In this document: in pieces, positions 9,388 to 19,199 of the stretch | Layout: the number at the start of each line of letters is the position of its first letter | How positions within the stretch are numbered: position 1 is the first letter of the stretch | Assembly: GCA_963792025.1 (NCBI GenBank) | Contig: CAWBUS010000004.1 | Coordinates: 62,001 to 126,000, forward strand | Origin: Ginsengibacter sp963792025 | GTDB taxonomy: Bacteria; Bacteroidota; Bacteroidia; Chitinophagales; Chitinophagaceae | Reading direction: 5' to 3' | Length of the DNA: 64,000 bases | Position numbers and translations under genes: made by a program | Notes under the pieces: model-generated | What the model saw: the letters and a program-made list of their open reading frames with translations, nothing else | Databases searched by the model: none | Told to the model about the DNA's origin: nothing

Positions 9388-10857
9388 TTACAGTATTTTT
9401 TCCATAATAATTTTTCTCACGTCTTGCAATGAAATTCTTTCCTGCAGCATGGTATCCCTATATCGAATTGTGACCGTGTTATCTTCTTTTGTTTGGTGGT
9501 CGATCGTTACACAAAATGGAGTTCCAATTGCATCCATACGCCTGTAACGCTTGCCAATGCTATCTTTTTCTTCATAAAAAGTATGAAAACTTTGTTTGCA
9601 TTCGCTCATTAATTGTTTGGCAATTTCCGGCAAACCATCTTTTTTTAACAGCGGTAGTATCGCTAATTTATAAGGAGCAATTTTTGCAGGAATTCTCAAC
9701 ACAACACGACTATCTTCTGTTCCATCTTCTTTCGTCCATTTCTCATCAGCATACGAATTGCTTATAACGGTTAAGAATAAACGATCTAAACCAACTGAAG
9801 TTTCTACAACGTAAGGAATATAGTTACCAATTGGTTTACCATTTTCGTCCAGGTCATTATCATAATACTGTATTTTCTTTTTGCTGTAGAGTTGATGATT
9901 TTTTAAATCAAAGTCGGTACGACTATGGATACCTTCCAGTTCTTTCCAGCCAAACGGAAATTCGAATTCGATATCGAGGGCTGCGTCGGCATAATGGGCT
10001 AACTTAATATGATCATGAAAGCGAAGTTTTTCCGCAGGAATGCCAAGGCTTTCGTGCCATTTTCTTCTCTCTTCTTTCCAATAGTTATACCATTGCATTT
10101 GCGTGCCGGGGCGAATAAAGAATTGCATTTCCATTTGTTCAAATTCACGCATGCGAAAAATAAATTGTCTTGCTACAATTTCATTGCGGAATGCTTTGCC
10201 GGTTTGCGCAATGCCAAAGGGAATTTTCATTCTTCCGGTTTTTTGCACATTTAAAAAATTAACGAAAATACCTTGTGCAGTTTCGGGGCGCAGGTATACT
10301 TTATTATCTTCTTCATTACCAGAAACAGAAGATCCGAACTCGGTTGAAAACATCAGGTTGAACTGGCGAATATCAGTCCAGTTGACGGTTCCACTAACTT
10401 CACATTTTATTTTATTTTCTTCAATCAAATTTTTTAATCCTGCAAAATCATCTTTAGCCAGTAACTCATCCATCCTTTTTAATAAAGCAAATTCCTCTTC
10501 TTTCCTTCCCTCAAATGCAAGTTTTTCTGCATGAGATTCTATTAAATGATCAACACGATAACGTTTTTTGCTGTCTTTATTATCAATCATCGGATCGCTG
10601 AAATTATCAACGTGGCCGCTTGCCTTCCATGTAAGCGGATGCATAAATATTGCTGCGTCTATGCCTACAATATTTTCATGAAGCTGCGTCATGCTTTTCC
10701 ACCAATAATCGCGGATGTTCTTTTTTAGTTGGGCGCCATTTTGGCCATAATCATAAACAGCGCTTAATCCATCATAAATTTCACTCGATGGAAAAATGTA
10801 TCCATACTCTTTGCAATGCGCAATTATCTCACTAAAATTGTTTTGTTCATTTGCCAT
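9388..10857 (-). CDS. glyS: Glycyl-tRNA synthetase (dimeric, class II)
   Basis: Charges tRNA-Gly with glycine in the cytoplasm. This is the alpha2, eukaryote/archaea-like GlyRS rather than the alpha2-beta2 type. Class II motif 2 is seen around FRNEIVARQFIFRMREFEQ. YLRPETAQGIFVNF is the glycine-pocket region, and motif 3 is in VVETSVGLDRLFL. The anticodon-binding domain follows (APYKLAILPLLKKDG...). The start MANEQNNFSEII at 10857 is preferred, because a Bacteroidota -7 box (10865-10872, minus) lies just upstream and would exclude the in-frame extension to 10881. Length is about 489 residues, normal for the family. Confidence 0.95.
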   Translation of the reverse strand: MANEQNNFSEIIAHCKEYGYIFPSSEIYDGLSAVYDYGQNGAQLKKNIRDYWWKSMTQLHENIVGIDAAIFMHPLTWKASGHVDNFSDPMIDNKDSKKRYRVDHLIESHAEKLAFEGRKEEEFALLKRMDELLAKDDFAGLKNLIEENKIKCEVSGTVNWTDIRQFNLMFSTEFGSSVSGNEEDNKVYLRPETAQGIFVNFLNVQKTGRMKIPFGIAQTGKAFRNEIVARQFIFRMREFEQMEMQFFIRPGTQMQWYNYWKEERRKWHESLGIPAEKLRFHDHIKLAHYADAALDIEFEFPFGWKELEGIHSRTDFDLKNHQLYSKKKIQYYDNDLDENGKPIGNYIPYVVETSVGLDRLFLTVISNSYADEKWTKEDGTEDSRVVLRIPAKIAPYKLAILPLLKKDGLPEIAKQLMSECKQSFHTFYEEKDSIGKRYRRMDAIGTPFCVTIDHQTKEDNTVTIRYRDTMLQERISLQDVRKIIMEKIL

Positions 10858-10864
10858 AAGGCCG

Positions 10865-10872
10865 CAAAGATA
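10865..10872 (-). promoter_or_regulatory. Promoter -7 box of glyS
   Basis: On the minus strand TATCTTTG matches TAnnTTTG. It ends 7 bp before the ATG at 10857, so the transcript should be leaderless or nearly so. It fixes the start of GlyRS at MANEQN. No clear TTTG -33 element is seen. Confidence 0.5.
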
Positions 10873-10905
10873 GGTATGCACTTTAAATCTCCCTAAAAGA
10901 GCGGG

Positions 10906-11238
10906 TTACTTTAATTTTTTATTCTGCTTATGCCTTTCCATATCCCTTAAGGTTTTTTTATGAAAATTTTTCTGCAACGCTTCTGTCAAATCAACGCCCG
11001 TTTGGTTGGCAAGGCAAATTAAAACCCAAAGCACATCGGCCATTTCATCACTGAGTTTTTTGTTTTTATCAGTTTCTTTAAAAGATTGTTCCCCATAAAT
11101 TCGTACCATTAACCTGGAAAGTTCACCAACTTCTTCCATTAAAATTCCGAGGTTGGTTAACTCCCCGAAATATTTTACACCAACAGTTTTTACCCATAGA
11201 TCAACTTTTGTTTGGGCTTCTTTAATTGTTATATCCAT
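10906..11238 (-). CDS. MazG-like nucleotide pyrophosphohydrolase
   Basis: A 110-residue all-alpha NTP-pyrophosphatase-type protein. The metal-binding helices are visible as LMEEVGELSRLM (E-x2-E) and LSDEMADVLWVLICLANQ (E-x2-D), the hallmark of the MazG/dUTPase superfamily. Such enzymes hydrolyse (d)NTPs to NMP and pyrophosphate and clean the nucleotide pool; the actual substrate cannot be deduced. It lies downstream of dtd on the same strand, separated by an inverted repeat, so the two housekeeping genes may be co-transcribed. Confidence 0.8.
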   Translation of the reverse strand: MDITIKEAQTKVDLWVKTVGVKYFGELTNLGILMEEVGELSRLMVRIYGEQSFKETDKNKKLSDEMADVLWVLICLANQTGVDLTEALQKNFHKKTLRDMERHKQNKKLK

Positions 11239-11251
11239 AAATTATTATTTT

Positions 11252-11320
11252 GCCACCAAGACACAAGGTAAAGAAGAAAAAAATTCTCATCTTTTTATCG
11301 CCTCCGTGCCTTCGTGGTGA
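11252..11320. repeat. Imperfect inverted repeat (REP-like intergenic element)
   Basis: The arm GCCACCAAGACACAAGG (11252-11268) is an imperfect inverted copy of CCTCCGTGCCTTCGTGGTGA (11301-11320). The arms enclose an AT-rich centre and fill the 82-bp gap between dtd and the MazG-like gene. Elements ending in GTGCCTTCGTGGTGA are familiar dispersed repeats in many bacterial genomes; only one copy is visible here. Confidence 0.5.
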
Positions 11321-11773
11321 TTATTCCTTGTTCTTACTGTCAATAATTATAGTAATCGGTCCATCATTCACCAAAGCAACTTTCATATCAGCTCCAAACA
11401 CGCCTGTCTCAATTTTTTTACCTAAGTCATTTTCTAATTGCATTATTAATTTTTTATAAAGAGGAATTGCTATTTCAGCTTTACTTGCTTTTATGTAAGA
11501 TGGCCGGTTTCCCTTTTTTGTGGAAGCCTGTAAAGTAAACTGGCTCACTAATAAAATTTCTCCATTTATATCTTTAACAGAAATATTGGGTACTTTATTT
11601 TCATCATCAAATATGCGCAGATTGACAATTTTATTGCTTAACCAAATAACGTCATCATCTGTATCTGCATCTTCAATCCCCGCCAATACAAGAAGCCTTT
11701 TTCTATTGCGCCGATTACTTTATCCGTCTACTGTTACAGATGCCTTTGACACTCTTTGAATTACTATTCTCAT
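11321..11773 (-). CDS. dtd: D-aminoacyl-tRNA deacylase (compensating frameshifts in this sequence)
   Basis: Dtd removes D-amino acids from mischarged tRNA. The gene starts at 11773 (MRIVIQRVSKASVTVDG). It meets an in-frame TAA at 11720-11722, and the same outer frame resumes as LLVLAGIEDAD. Between them a shifted frame reads KVIGAIEKG, which restores the family sequence. So one extra base near 11720 and one missing base near 11697-11704 explain the break. The rest shows the family motifs SQFTLQASTKKGNRPSY and TGVFGADMKVALVNDGP. The repaired protein has about 150 residues, the standard length. A sequencing error is the likeliest cause. Confidence 0.88.
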
Positions 11774-12004
11774 GTTGTAAGTTTAATGTTATTTTTTTGG
11801 CAAATAATATTCTTTAATAAAAAAATTTTAATTAAAAATGTGCAAAAAATTTTAAAATCAGCGTGGTTAAGGCTTGCCAAATTATGCACACTTCTTTTCC
11901 ACAGACTGTGCAAAATTTAGAATGAGTTTTGTGAATGAATAAAAATATTTTCGTTCTCCCGCGTCCCAAAAACGATTTATTAACCTAAAAATAATATTAG
12001 CCCA

Positions 12005-15000
12005 ATGTCAAGTAATAATCTGCCTGAAACAGGCCTCCGTTTTCAACGGCAATTCACCAAAGATGGTGTTTCTCCCTATGATATGTTTGAATATGATTAC
12101 CGTACGTCGGTAATAAAAAATACAACAGGAGAAATCGTTTTCCAGATGGACAATGTTGAGGTGCCGAAACAATGGAGCCAGATTGCGACAGATATTCTTG
12201 CGCAAAAATATTTTCGCAAAGCAGGTGTTCCGCAAGCTGATGGAACTACCGGAAGGGAGACCACTGTGAAACAGGTAGCACATCGCCTGGCTCATTGCTG
12301 GAGAGTATGGGGCGAGCGCTATAATTATTTTGCATCAGCAGATGATGCACAAATTTTTTACGAAGAATTGGTGTATGCAATTTTGAATCAATCCTGTGTG
12401 CCTAATTCACCGCAGTGGTTTAATACCGGCCTGCATGAAGTCTATGGTATCACCGGCAAACCCCAGGGACATTATTTTGTAGATGCAAATGATGGCCAGT
12501 TAAAAAGATCAACTTCGGCATATGAGCGTCCGCAACCTCATGCATGTTTTATTTTAAGTGTTGATGATGATTTGGTAAATGAAGGCGGCATCATGGATTT
12601 ATGGGTACGTGAAGCGAGAATATTTAAATATGGAAGCGGTGTTGGAACTAACTTCAGCAGCATTCGCGGTGAAGGTGAAAAACTGAGTGGCGGCGGTACT
12701 TCCAGCGGATTGATGAGTTTTTTAAAAATTGGAGACCGTGCAGCAGGCGCAATAAAAAGCGGCGGCACTACAAGACGTGCTGCAAAAATGGTTTGCCTTG
12801 ATCTGGATCATCCGGAAATTGAAACTTTCGTAAACTGGAAAGTAGAAGAAGAAAAGAAAGTAGCTGTTTTAATTGAAGCGGGTTATCCGAGCGATTACGA
12901 AGGTGAAGCCTATAAAACAGTAAGCGGCCAAAACAGCAATAATTCTGTTCGCATTCCCAATGAATTTTTTCATGCGCTTGAAGCAGATGGCGACTGGGAA
13001 TTGAAGGCAAGAAGCGATGGCCGCACAATGAAAAAAGTAAAAGCAAAAAAATTATGGGACGATATTAACTATGCAGCATGGCGTTGTGCAGATCCCGGGT
13101 ACGCAATATAATACCACTATTAATGAATGGCACACTTGTCCAGAAGGCGGGTCGATAAGAGCGTCTAACCCTTGCAGTGAGTATATGTTCCTGGATAATA
13201 CTGCCTGTAACCTGGCATCAGTAAATCTTCGCAGGTTCTTTAATGAAAGTGATAATTCATTTGATGTAAACGGTTTTGAATATACCGTTCGACTCTGGAC
13301 AACAGTACTTGAAATTTCTGTGTTGATGGCACAATTTCCAAGTAAGGAAGTGGCACAATTAAGTTATGATTACCGAACATTAGGCCTTGGCTTCGCCAAT
13401 CTTGGCAGCATGTTGATGGTAAGCGGCATCCCTTATGATAGTGATAAAGCACGTGGTATTGCGGGAGCGCTGACCGCGATTATGACTGGCGTGGCTTACA
13501 AAACATCTGCGGAACTTGCAGCTCATTTGGGGCCTTTTTCAAGGTATGAAGAAAATAAGCAACATATGCTTCGGGTTATGCGTAACCATCGTGCAGCAGC
13601 TTATGATGCTATGGATGCTTACGAAGGAATTGAAATTAAACCACAAGGTATTAATGCAAAATATTGCCCCGATTATTTGCTGAAAGCCGCAACAAAGGCA
13701 TGGGACGATGCCGTAATCCTGGGCGAAAAATATGGATACAGGAATGCGCAAACAACTGTTATTGCACCGACAGGTACTATTGGGCTGGTGATGGATTGCG
13801 ATACTACAGGCGTTGAACCTGATTTTGCTTTAGTGAAATTTAAAAAGTTAAGTGGCGGCGGCTATTTTAAAATAATCAATCAAAGTGTGCCACAGGCTTT
13901 AAGAAATTTAAAATATTCTGAAAAGGAAATTGAAGAGATCGTAAATTATGCTAAAGGACATGCTTCATTAAATGGGGCACCGCACATTAATCCTGTAACA
14001 CTTTCCCAGAAAGGGTTTACCGGAACTGATATTCAAAAACTGGAAGCCGCTATGGCATCCGCTTTTGAGATAGGTTTTGTTTTTAATGTCTATAATCTTG
14101 GTGAAGAATGTTTGCAGCGGTTAGGTTTTTCGCAGGAACAATACAACAATTTTGAGTGGAACTTATTAGAAGCTTTAGGTTTTAGTGAGGAACAAATTGA
14201 GGAGGCGAATATATACATCTGCGGAACAATGACTGTTGAAGGTGCTCCTTATTTAAAAGATGAACATTTATCTGTATTTGATTGCGCCAATAAATGCGGT
14301 AACATCGGCGAAAGATACATTCATCATGAAGGGCATATTCGTATGATGGCTGCTACACAGCCTTTTATAAGTGGAGCAATTTCCAAAACGATAAATCTCC
14401 CCAATGAGGCAACTATAGAAGAAATTGCTGATGCGTATAAGTTAAGCTGGGAACTCGGCTTAAAAGCGTGTGCGCTTTACCGTGATGGTTCTAAGTTATC
14501 GCAGCCATTGAGTAACAAAAGTGATAAGAAAAAAAAGGCAATTGACAGTGAAGAATTGACAAATGCCAATAATGTAAATACAAGCGAGCCACGAATAGTT
14601 GATATGAGCCAGTTAACTGTTGAGGACTTGTTGGAAGAAATGAACAAGCGTGTGCAAAGCAGCAAAGATACCGGCTTAAAACGCCAGCTTGCTATGATCG
14701 TAGAGCGCAGGGCATTACCGGCAAAACGACGCGGTTTCACCCAAAAAGCAAAAATAAACGGACAGGCTTTATTTCTTAGAACCGGGGAATATAATGACGG
14801 TACATTAGGCGAAATTTTTATTGACATGGCCAAAGAGGGCGCTACAATGCGTAGTATGCTGAACTGCTTCGCAATTGCCATTTCGATTGGATTACAATAT
14901 GGAGTTCCGTTGGAAGAGTTTGTTGAAAAATTTGTTTTCACAAGGTTTGAACCTTCGGGAATGGTTGATCATCCTAATATTAAAACAACCACATCTATTA

Positions 15001-15368
15001 TTGATTTTATGTTCCGTTCATTGGCTTACGAATATTTGGGTAGAAATGACCTGGTGCATGTGCTCGATAAACCTGAGGTAGAAAACATGGGTGATAAACC
15101 GTGGGATGAAAATACACCAACCATTGGAAACCGCGTACCGGAATTAAGTGATGTGAGGGTTATTGGCGCAACTAACAGTAAGGAACAAACGAAACCGCAC
15201 CGGACTGAGCATGCAAAAAAAATAAGCAATGGTTATGATGCAGTGAATGCCGCCGCTAAAAACATGCAAAGCGATGCACCGGCATGTAATACCTGCGGAC
15301 ATATCACCATAAGAAGCGGCACTTGTTATAAATGTTTGAATTGCGGCAACAGCATGGGATGTAGTTAG
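12005..15368 (+). CDS. nrdJ: Adenosylcobalamin-dependent ribonucleotide reductase (class II; one frameshift in this sequence)
   Basis: Makes deoxyribonucleotides with a B12 radical cofactor and does not need a separate radical subunit. The N-terminal segment has NSPQWFNTGL and the KYGSGVGTNFSSIRG region. It ends in a shifted stop after RCADPG; the frame continues as TQYNTTINEWHTCPE, then NPCSEYMFLDNTACNLASVNL-type active-site sequence and the APTGTIG loop. Removing one G from the run at 13097-13099 joins both parts into about 1,120 residues, normal for the large NrdJ type. The C-terminus is a Cys-rich ribbon (CNTCG...CYKCLNCG) that probably regenerates the active-site dithiol. No cobalamin riboswitch or NrdR box could be recognised in the 230 bp upstream. 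A strong terminator follows. Confidence 0.93.
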
Positions 15369-15391
15369 AAGTATATTTTAACAACAAGCAT

Positions 15392-15420
15392 AAAGGCCAC
15401 CTTAATCCGGTGGCCTTTTG
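15392..15420 (+). terminator. Strong intrinsic terminator after nrdJ
   Basis: A perfect AAAGGCCACC/GGTGGCCTTT stem with a 7-base loop, followed by TTTG and T-rich sequence. It lies 23 bp after the nrdJ stop. Confidence 0.85.
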
Positions 15421-15582
15421 CTTTACGGAAAATGACTGAAAAGTAACCGTGGCAATAGGAAGCAAAAAAATAAAAATGAAGATTCGACGTTATCAAAACA
15501 AAAAATTCCGGAATAATTATTTTATGTTTATAGTGCTATTCCGTTGCTAATCTTATATTATTTTTTATTTCAAAGTAATTTT

Positions 15583-16308
15583 ATGAAAAATCCAATCGTG
15601 TTTTTGATTTTTGCAGCTTTTTTTAGACCTGTCTATTCGCAAACCACCACGGTATTAAATCTCCCTAAAGACGCAAAAGTAGAGGGTACCGTTTCGGACA
15701 TGCGCACCAAACAGCCGAAAAATAATGAACTGGTTGTATTCAGAAGCCAAAAAAACAGTAATGAATACCAGGCAATTAGTGACTCCATGGGAAATTTTGC
15801 AACCCGACTTCCGGCAGGAGATAAATACGACATTTACATTTTAGGCTTTAAGGATTCCAGCAGTTATAATATTCTAGACATACCGGCGCTCGGCCCAAAT
15901 TCTTATTATAAAAATCCGTTCAAAGTAAACCTGGAATTTGATCCTCCCAAAACGTTTGTTTTGGATGATGTTGAATTTGATTTCGGCAAATCTACGTTAC
16001 GCCCAGACTCTTATAACACGCTTGACGACCTGGTTGACTATCTGAAGAGAAAACCCAATGAGCGAATAGAGATCGGAGGCCACACGGATAATATCGGAAG
16101 CGATGAAAAAAATTTGGTGCTTTCGCTGGAAAGGGCAAAATCTATAGTATCTTATTTAATAGCAAAAGGAATCAGCAACGACAGGCTGGTGGCGAAAGGA
16201 TATGGCGCTGAAGAGCCAATTGAAGATAACAGCACCGAAGAGGGAAGGCAAAAAAACCGCCGTACTGAAGTTAAAATTTTAGACCAGAATCAGCCGGTTC
16301 AGCAATAA
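15583..16308 (+). CDS. OmpA-family peptidoglycan-binding protein
   Basis: An exported protein of about 241 residues. A signal peptide (MKNPIVFLIFAAFFRPVYSQ) is followed by a beta-sandwich-like domain (VEGTVSDMRTKQPKNNELVV...), of the type that hangs carboxypeptidase-regulatory-like folds on surface proteins. A C-terminal OmpA domain follows (about residues 125-235). The OmpA motif is clear: VEFDFGKSTLRPDS, GGHTDNIGSDEKN, LSLERAKSIVSYL and GYGAEEPIEDN, ending in NRRTEVKIL. The domain holds the outer membrane to peptidoglycan. The ATG at 15583 is preferred to the upstream in-frame start at 15544, because it places the signal peptide at the N-terminus. Confidence 0.85.
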   Translation: MKNPIVFLIFAAFFRPVYSQTTTVLNLPKDAKVEGTVSDMRTKQPKNNELVVFRSQKNSNEYQAISDSMGNFATRLPAGDKYDIYILGFKDSSSYNILDIPALGPNSYYKNPFKVNLEFDPPKTFVLDDVEFDFGKSTLRPDSYNTLDDLVDYLKRKPNERIEIGGHTDNIGSDEKNLVLSLERAKSIVSYLIAKGISNDRLVAKGYGAEEPIEDNSTEEGRQKNRRTEVKILDQNQPVQQ

Positions 16309-16550
16309 AATACGCTAGGTTTGTTTTGTCGTAATCTATGTCCGATTCAGGCATGTCTTGCCAATTTTTTTCGTATGTCCCACTACTTTAATTGCCTTCA
16401 AAAATTTGAATAAGCATAAAACAGCCAGATTTTTATAATTCATTTTCCATAAATTCTGCATTCTCTTTTAGAATTAAAAACAATGAAATTTTGTAACTGA
16501 AAATTCATATTCTGTTCCTAATAAAATGCTTACGCTTTAATACTACATCG
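16309..16550. other. Intergenic region between the OmpA-like and YcxB-like genes
   Basis: About 240 bp of AT-rich sequence. I see no gene, hairpin terminator or repeat in it; its right end carries the promoter box listed separately. Confidence 0.4.
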
Positions 16551-16558
16551 TACATTTG
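16551..16558 (+). promoter_or_regulatory. Promoter -7 box, near-leaderless
   Basis: TACATTTG is an exact TAnnTTTG match. It ends only 5 bp before the ATG at 16564, so transcription should begin at or next to the start codon. Confidence 0.5.
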
Positions 16559-16563
16559 TTTGT

Positions 16564-17046
16564 ATGACGTCTTCCTTTTTTAACTATAGCAAACCCAAAG
16601 TTCTGCAGGCGCTTCGATATCACTTTATCACAAGAAAAGAAATAAAAATTATGGTGATACTTGTGAATGTATTCGCTATAGTTGCTGCAACTTTCTATTT
16701 TTTGAAAAAGGTTTCAGCCTACGCATTCCTGGGAAGTTCTTGTTTATGGTTTTGTTTAATGGTATCTTTTTGGTATATATTGCCCAATCTTATTTACCGT
16801 AAATCAAAAACTTTTAAAGACCGACTGAAAGTAAGTTTTGAGCCACAGCACATGTTTATTGAAAACGAGCGTGGCAGCAGAAGTTGGCCGTGGACGGCTT
16901 TCAGCAGCATGATTGAAAGCCCGCACTTTTTTCATTTGTATTTCGATAGCCGTTCATTTTTTATTATTCCAAAAGATGCTTTCGGCAATGATAGAATAGG
17001 AGAGGCGAGACAAATTTTAAAAGAAAAAATAAACTGCAAGATTTAA
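16564..17046 (+). CDS. YcxB-like membrane protein
   Basis: A 160-residue protein with two adjacent transmembrane helices (about residues 30-47 and 54-75: MVILVNVFAIVAATFYFL, then FLGSSCLWFCLMVSFWYIL) and a C-terminal cytoplasmic PH-like domain. The pattern VSFEPQHMFIENERGSRSWPWTAFSSMIESPHFFHLYF...SFFIIPKDAF is typical of the YcxB-like family, whose role is unknown. It ends exactly where the convergent GNAT gene ends, with no intergenic bases. Confidence 0.7.
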   Translation: MTSSFFNYSKPKVLQALRYHFITRKEIKIMVILVNVFAIVAATFYFLKKVSAYAFLGSSCLWFCLMVSFWYILPNLIYRKSKTFKDRLKVSFEPQHMFIENERGSRSWPWTAFSSMIESPHFFHLYFDSRSFFIIPKDAFGNDRIGEARQILKEKINCKI

Positions 17047-17484
17047 TTAAAAGTGATTTAATTTTTTGACCATTATAACGTGCGGAATGGAAATTTCCAG
17101 GAATTCAATACCGGAGACTTTGTATCCCAGTTTTTCATAAAAACCAATTGCAGTTTTGCGGGCGTGCATAATAAGTCTTTTATAACCTGCATCCCTCGCT
17201 ACATTTTCTGCAAAATGCATCATGGAGGCTCCAATCCCTTTACCTTGTAAATTATTTTGAACGGCCATTTGGCGAAGCCGTACGCATTCTTTATCAACTT
17301 TTGTAAGCAGGCAACAGCCCAGTATCTTTTCTTCCTCAAATGCCCCGATAAGAATATCGTGCTTCTCTTTTTCGAGTTCCGCAGGTTCAAATTTAAGTTG
17401 CAAAGGCTTGCGTAAGATATCGTAACGTAAATCGACCATTTTTTTATATTCCTTTGACCCGTGATCTATCTGTTTAATTGGCAT
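17047..17484 (-). CDS. GNAT-family N-acetyltransferase
   Basis: A 145-residue acetyltransferase. The acetyl-CoA-binding loop is VQNNLQGKGIGASMMHFAE (R/Q-x2-G-x-G/A). It is preceded by the beta strand VRLRQMAV and followed by the YKRLIMHARKTAIGFYEKLGYKV segment typical of the fold. The substrate (a small molecule or a protein N-terminus) cannot be inferred. It is a single gene, convergent with the YcxB-like gene. Confidence 0.85.
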   Translation of the reverse strand: MPIKQIDHGSKEYKKMVDLRYDILRKPLQLKFEPAELEKEKHDILIGAFEEEKILGCCLLTKVDKECVRLRQMAVQNNLQGKGIGASMMHFAENVARDAGYKRLIMHARKTAIGFYEKLGYKVSGIEFLEISIPHVIMVKKLNHF

Positions 17485-17644
17485 AAAGTAACGCTATGGA
17501 GGTTAATACATTTTAGTAAATATACAAGATACTATTTTTGAAATTATCTGGTACGAACAAAAGGCAGAAATTATTTTAATGGTATTGAATTTTGAGCATA
17601 CAACTGTTGTGATCAGTTATTATTTTTTTTTATCACAAAAAGTA

Positions 17645-17652
17645 TATTTTTG
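17645..17652 (+). promoter_or_regulatory. Promoter -7 box of acpP-fabF
   Basis: TATTTTTG is an exact TAnnTTTG match, 27 bp upstream of the acpP ATG. An 8-T tract lies about 15-22 bp upstream, in the place of the -33 region, without a proper TTTG. Confidence 0.5.
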
Positions 17653-17679
17653 TAGCCGTATTAACTAAATTTTACAATC

Positions 17680-17916
17680 ATGCAAGACATTGCAACAAGA
17701 GTTAAAAAAATCATTGTTGACAAATTAGGAGTTGATGAGGCTGAAGTTACACCCGAGGCTTCTTTTACTAACGATTTAGGTGCCGATAGCTTAGACACCG
17801 TTGAATTAATCATGGAATTTGAAAAAGAATTTAATATTTCTATTCCTGATGAGCAGGCCGAAACCATTACTACGGTTGGCCAGGCAGTAGCATACCTTGA
17901 AGAGCATGCTAAGTAA
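17680..17916 (+). CDS. acpP: Acyl carrier protein
   Basis: A 78-residue carrier that holds growing fatty-acyl chains on a 4'-phosphopantetheine arm. The attachment serine is S37 in the motif LGADSLDTVELIMEFE. The protein is acidic, and its length and four-helix pattern are those of the family. It lies 29 bp upstream of fabF, the usual pairing, and probably shares its transcript. Confidence 0.96.
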   Translation: MQDIATRVKKIIVDKLGVDEAEVTPEASFTNDLGADSLDTVELIMEFEKEFNISIPDEQAETITTVGQAVAYLEEHAK

Positions 17917-17945
17917 TCATCGTATTTAACATTGCAGGCAAACTT

Positions 17946-19199
17946 ATGGAACTAAAAAGAGTAGTTGTAACCGGATTGGGAGCCATAACGCCTTTAGGTA
18001 AATCAGTCCCCGAATACTGGGATGGTTTAGTCAAAGGTGTATCTGGTGCTGATATTATTCAGCAATTCGATATTGCGAAATTTAAGACCAGGTTTGCTTG
18101 CGAGGTTAAAGATTTTGAGCCTACAAATTATTTAGAAAGAAAGGAAGCACGTAAACTCGATAGGTTTGCGCAATTTGCATTGATTGCCAGTGATGAAGCC
18201 GTGAAAGATGCCGGCATAAGTAAAGAAAACGTTGACCAGGACAGGGTTGGCGTAATCTTCGCAAGCGGTATTGGTGGTATCACTACTTTCCAGGATGATG
18301 TTATGGAATTTGCACGGGGCGATGGTACTCCCCGATTTAATCCTTTCTTCATTCCAAAAATGATACTGGATATTGGCGCAGGGCAAATATCTATGAGATA
18401 TGGATTTCGAGGACCCAATTTTGCCGTGGTTAGCGCTTGTGCCAGCAGTACCAATGCCATCATTGATGCTTATGATAATATTCGTTTAGGCAAGGCCGAT
18501 ATAATACTTTCCGGAGGAAGTGAAGCCGTTATTTGCGAAGCAGGAGTTGGCGGCTTTAATGCGATGAAAGCATTAAGTGAAAGAAACGATGATCCCAAAA
18601 CAGCATCACGTCCTTTTGATAAAGACAGAGATGGTTTCGTAATGGGCGAGGGTGCTGGAGTGTTGGTGCTTGAAGAGCTGGAACATGCCCTGGCAAGAGG
18701 TGCAAAAATTTATTGCGAAATTGCCGGTGGTGGCGCTACGGCAGATGCCTATCATATTACTGCTCCGCATCCTGAAGGGCTCGGTGCCAAAAATGTAATG
18801 ACCGTTGCATTAAGAGATGCGGGCCTGAAACCCGAAGACATCGATTATATAAATGTTCATGGTACATCAACTCCTTTAGGAGATATAGCAGAGTCCAAAG
18901 CTATACTAAGTGTTTTCGGCGATAAAGCTTACGATTTAAATATCAGCTCTACAAAATCAATGACTGGTCATTGCCTTGGAGCGGCTGGTGTAGTAGAAGC
19001 ACTGGCTTGCATACTGGCAGTAACTAAAGATATTATACCTCCTACAATTAACCATTTTACCGATGATCCCGAGTTGGATCAGAAACTAAATTTTACCTTT
19101 AATTCCGCACAGGAAAAAGTAGTAAATGCCGCCTTAAGCAATACATTCGGATTTGGCGGTCACAATGCCTCAGTTATAGTAAAAAAATACAAGCCTTAA
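17946..19199 (+). CDS. fabF: Beta-ketoacyl-ACP synthase II
   Basis: Elongates fatty acids by condensing malonyl-ACP with acyl-ACP. The 417-residue thiolase-fold enzyme has the Cys-His-His triad: C165 in VVSACASSTNA, H305 in NVHGTSTPLGD and H342 in SMTGHCLGAAG. The FGFGGHNAS glycine loop is near the C-terminus. It follows acpP directly, which fixes its role in type II fatty-acid synthesis. Regulation is likely from the acpP promoter. Confidence 0.96.
   Translation: MELKRVVVTGLGAITPLGKSVPEYWDGLVKGVSGADIIQQFDIAKFKTRFACEVKDFEPTNYLERKEARKLDRFAQFALIASDEAVKDAGISKENVDQDRVGVIFASGIGGITTFQDDVMEFARGDGTPRFNPFFIPKMILDIGAGQISMRYGFRGPNFAVVSACASSTNAIIDAYDNIRLGKADIILSGGSEAVICEAGVGGFNAMKALSERNDDPKTASRPFDKDRDGFVMGEGAGVLVLEELEHALARGAKIYCEIAGGGATADAYHITAPHPEGLGAKNVMTVALRDAGLKPEDIDYINVHGTSTPLGDIAESKAILSVFGDKAYDLNISSTKSMTGHCLGAAGVVEALACILAVTKDIIPPTINHFTDDPELDQKLNFTFNSAQEKVVNAALSNTFGFGGHNASVIVKKYKP

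Noticed and set aside
12005..15368. Two adjacent nrd genes instead of one broken gene
   Set aside because: The second part has no start signal of its own and the two parts join without gap in the family order after removing one G.
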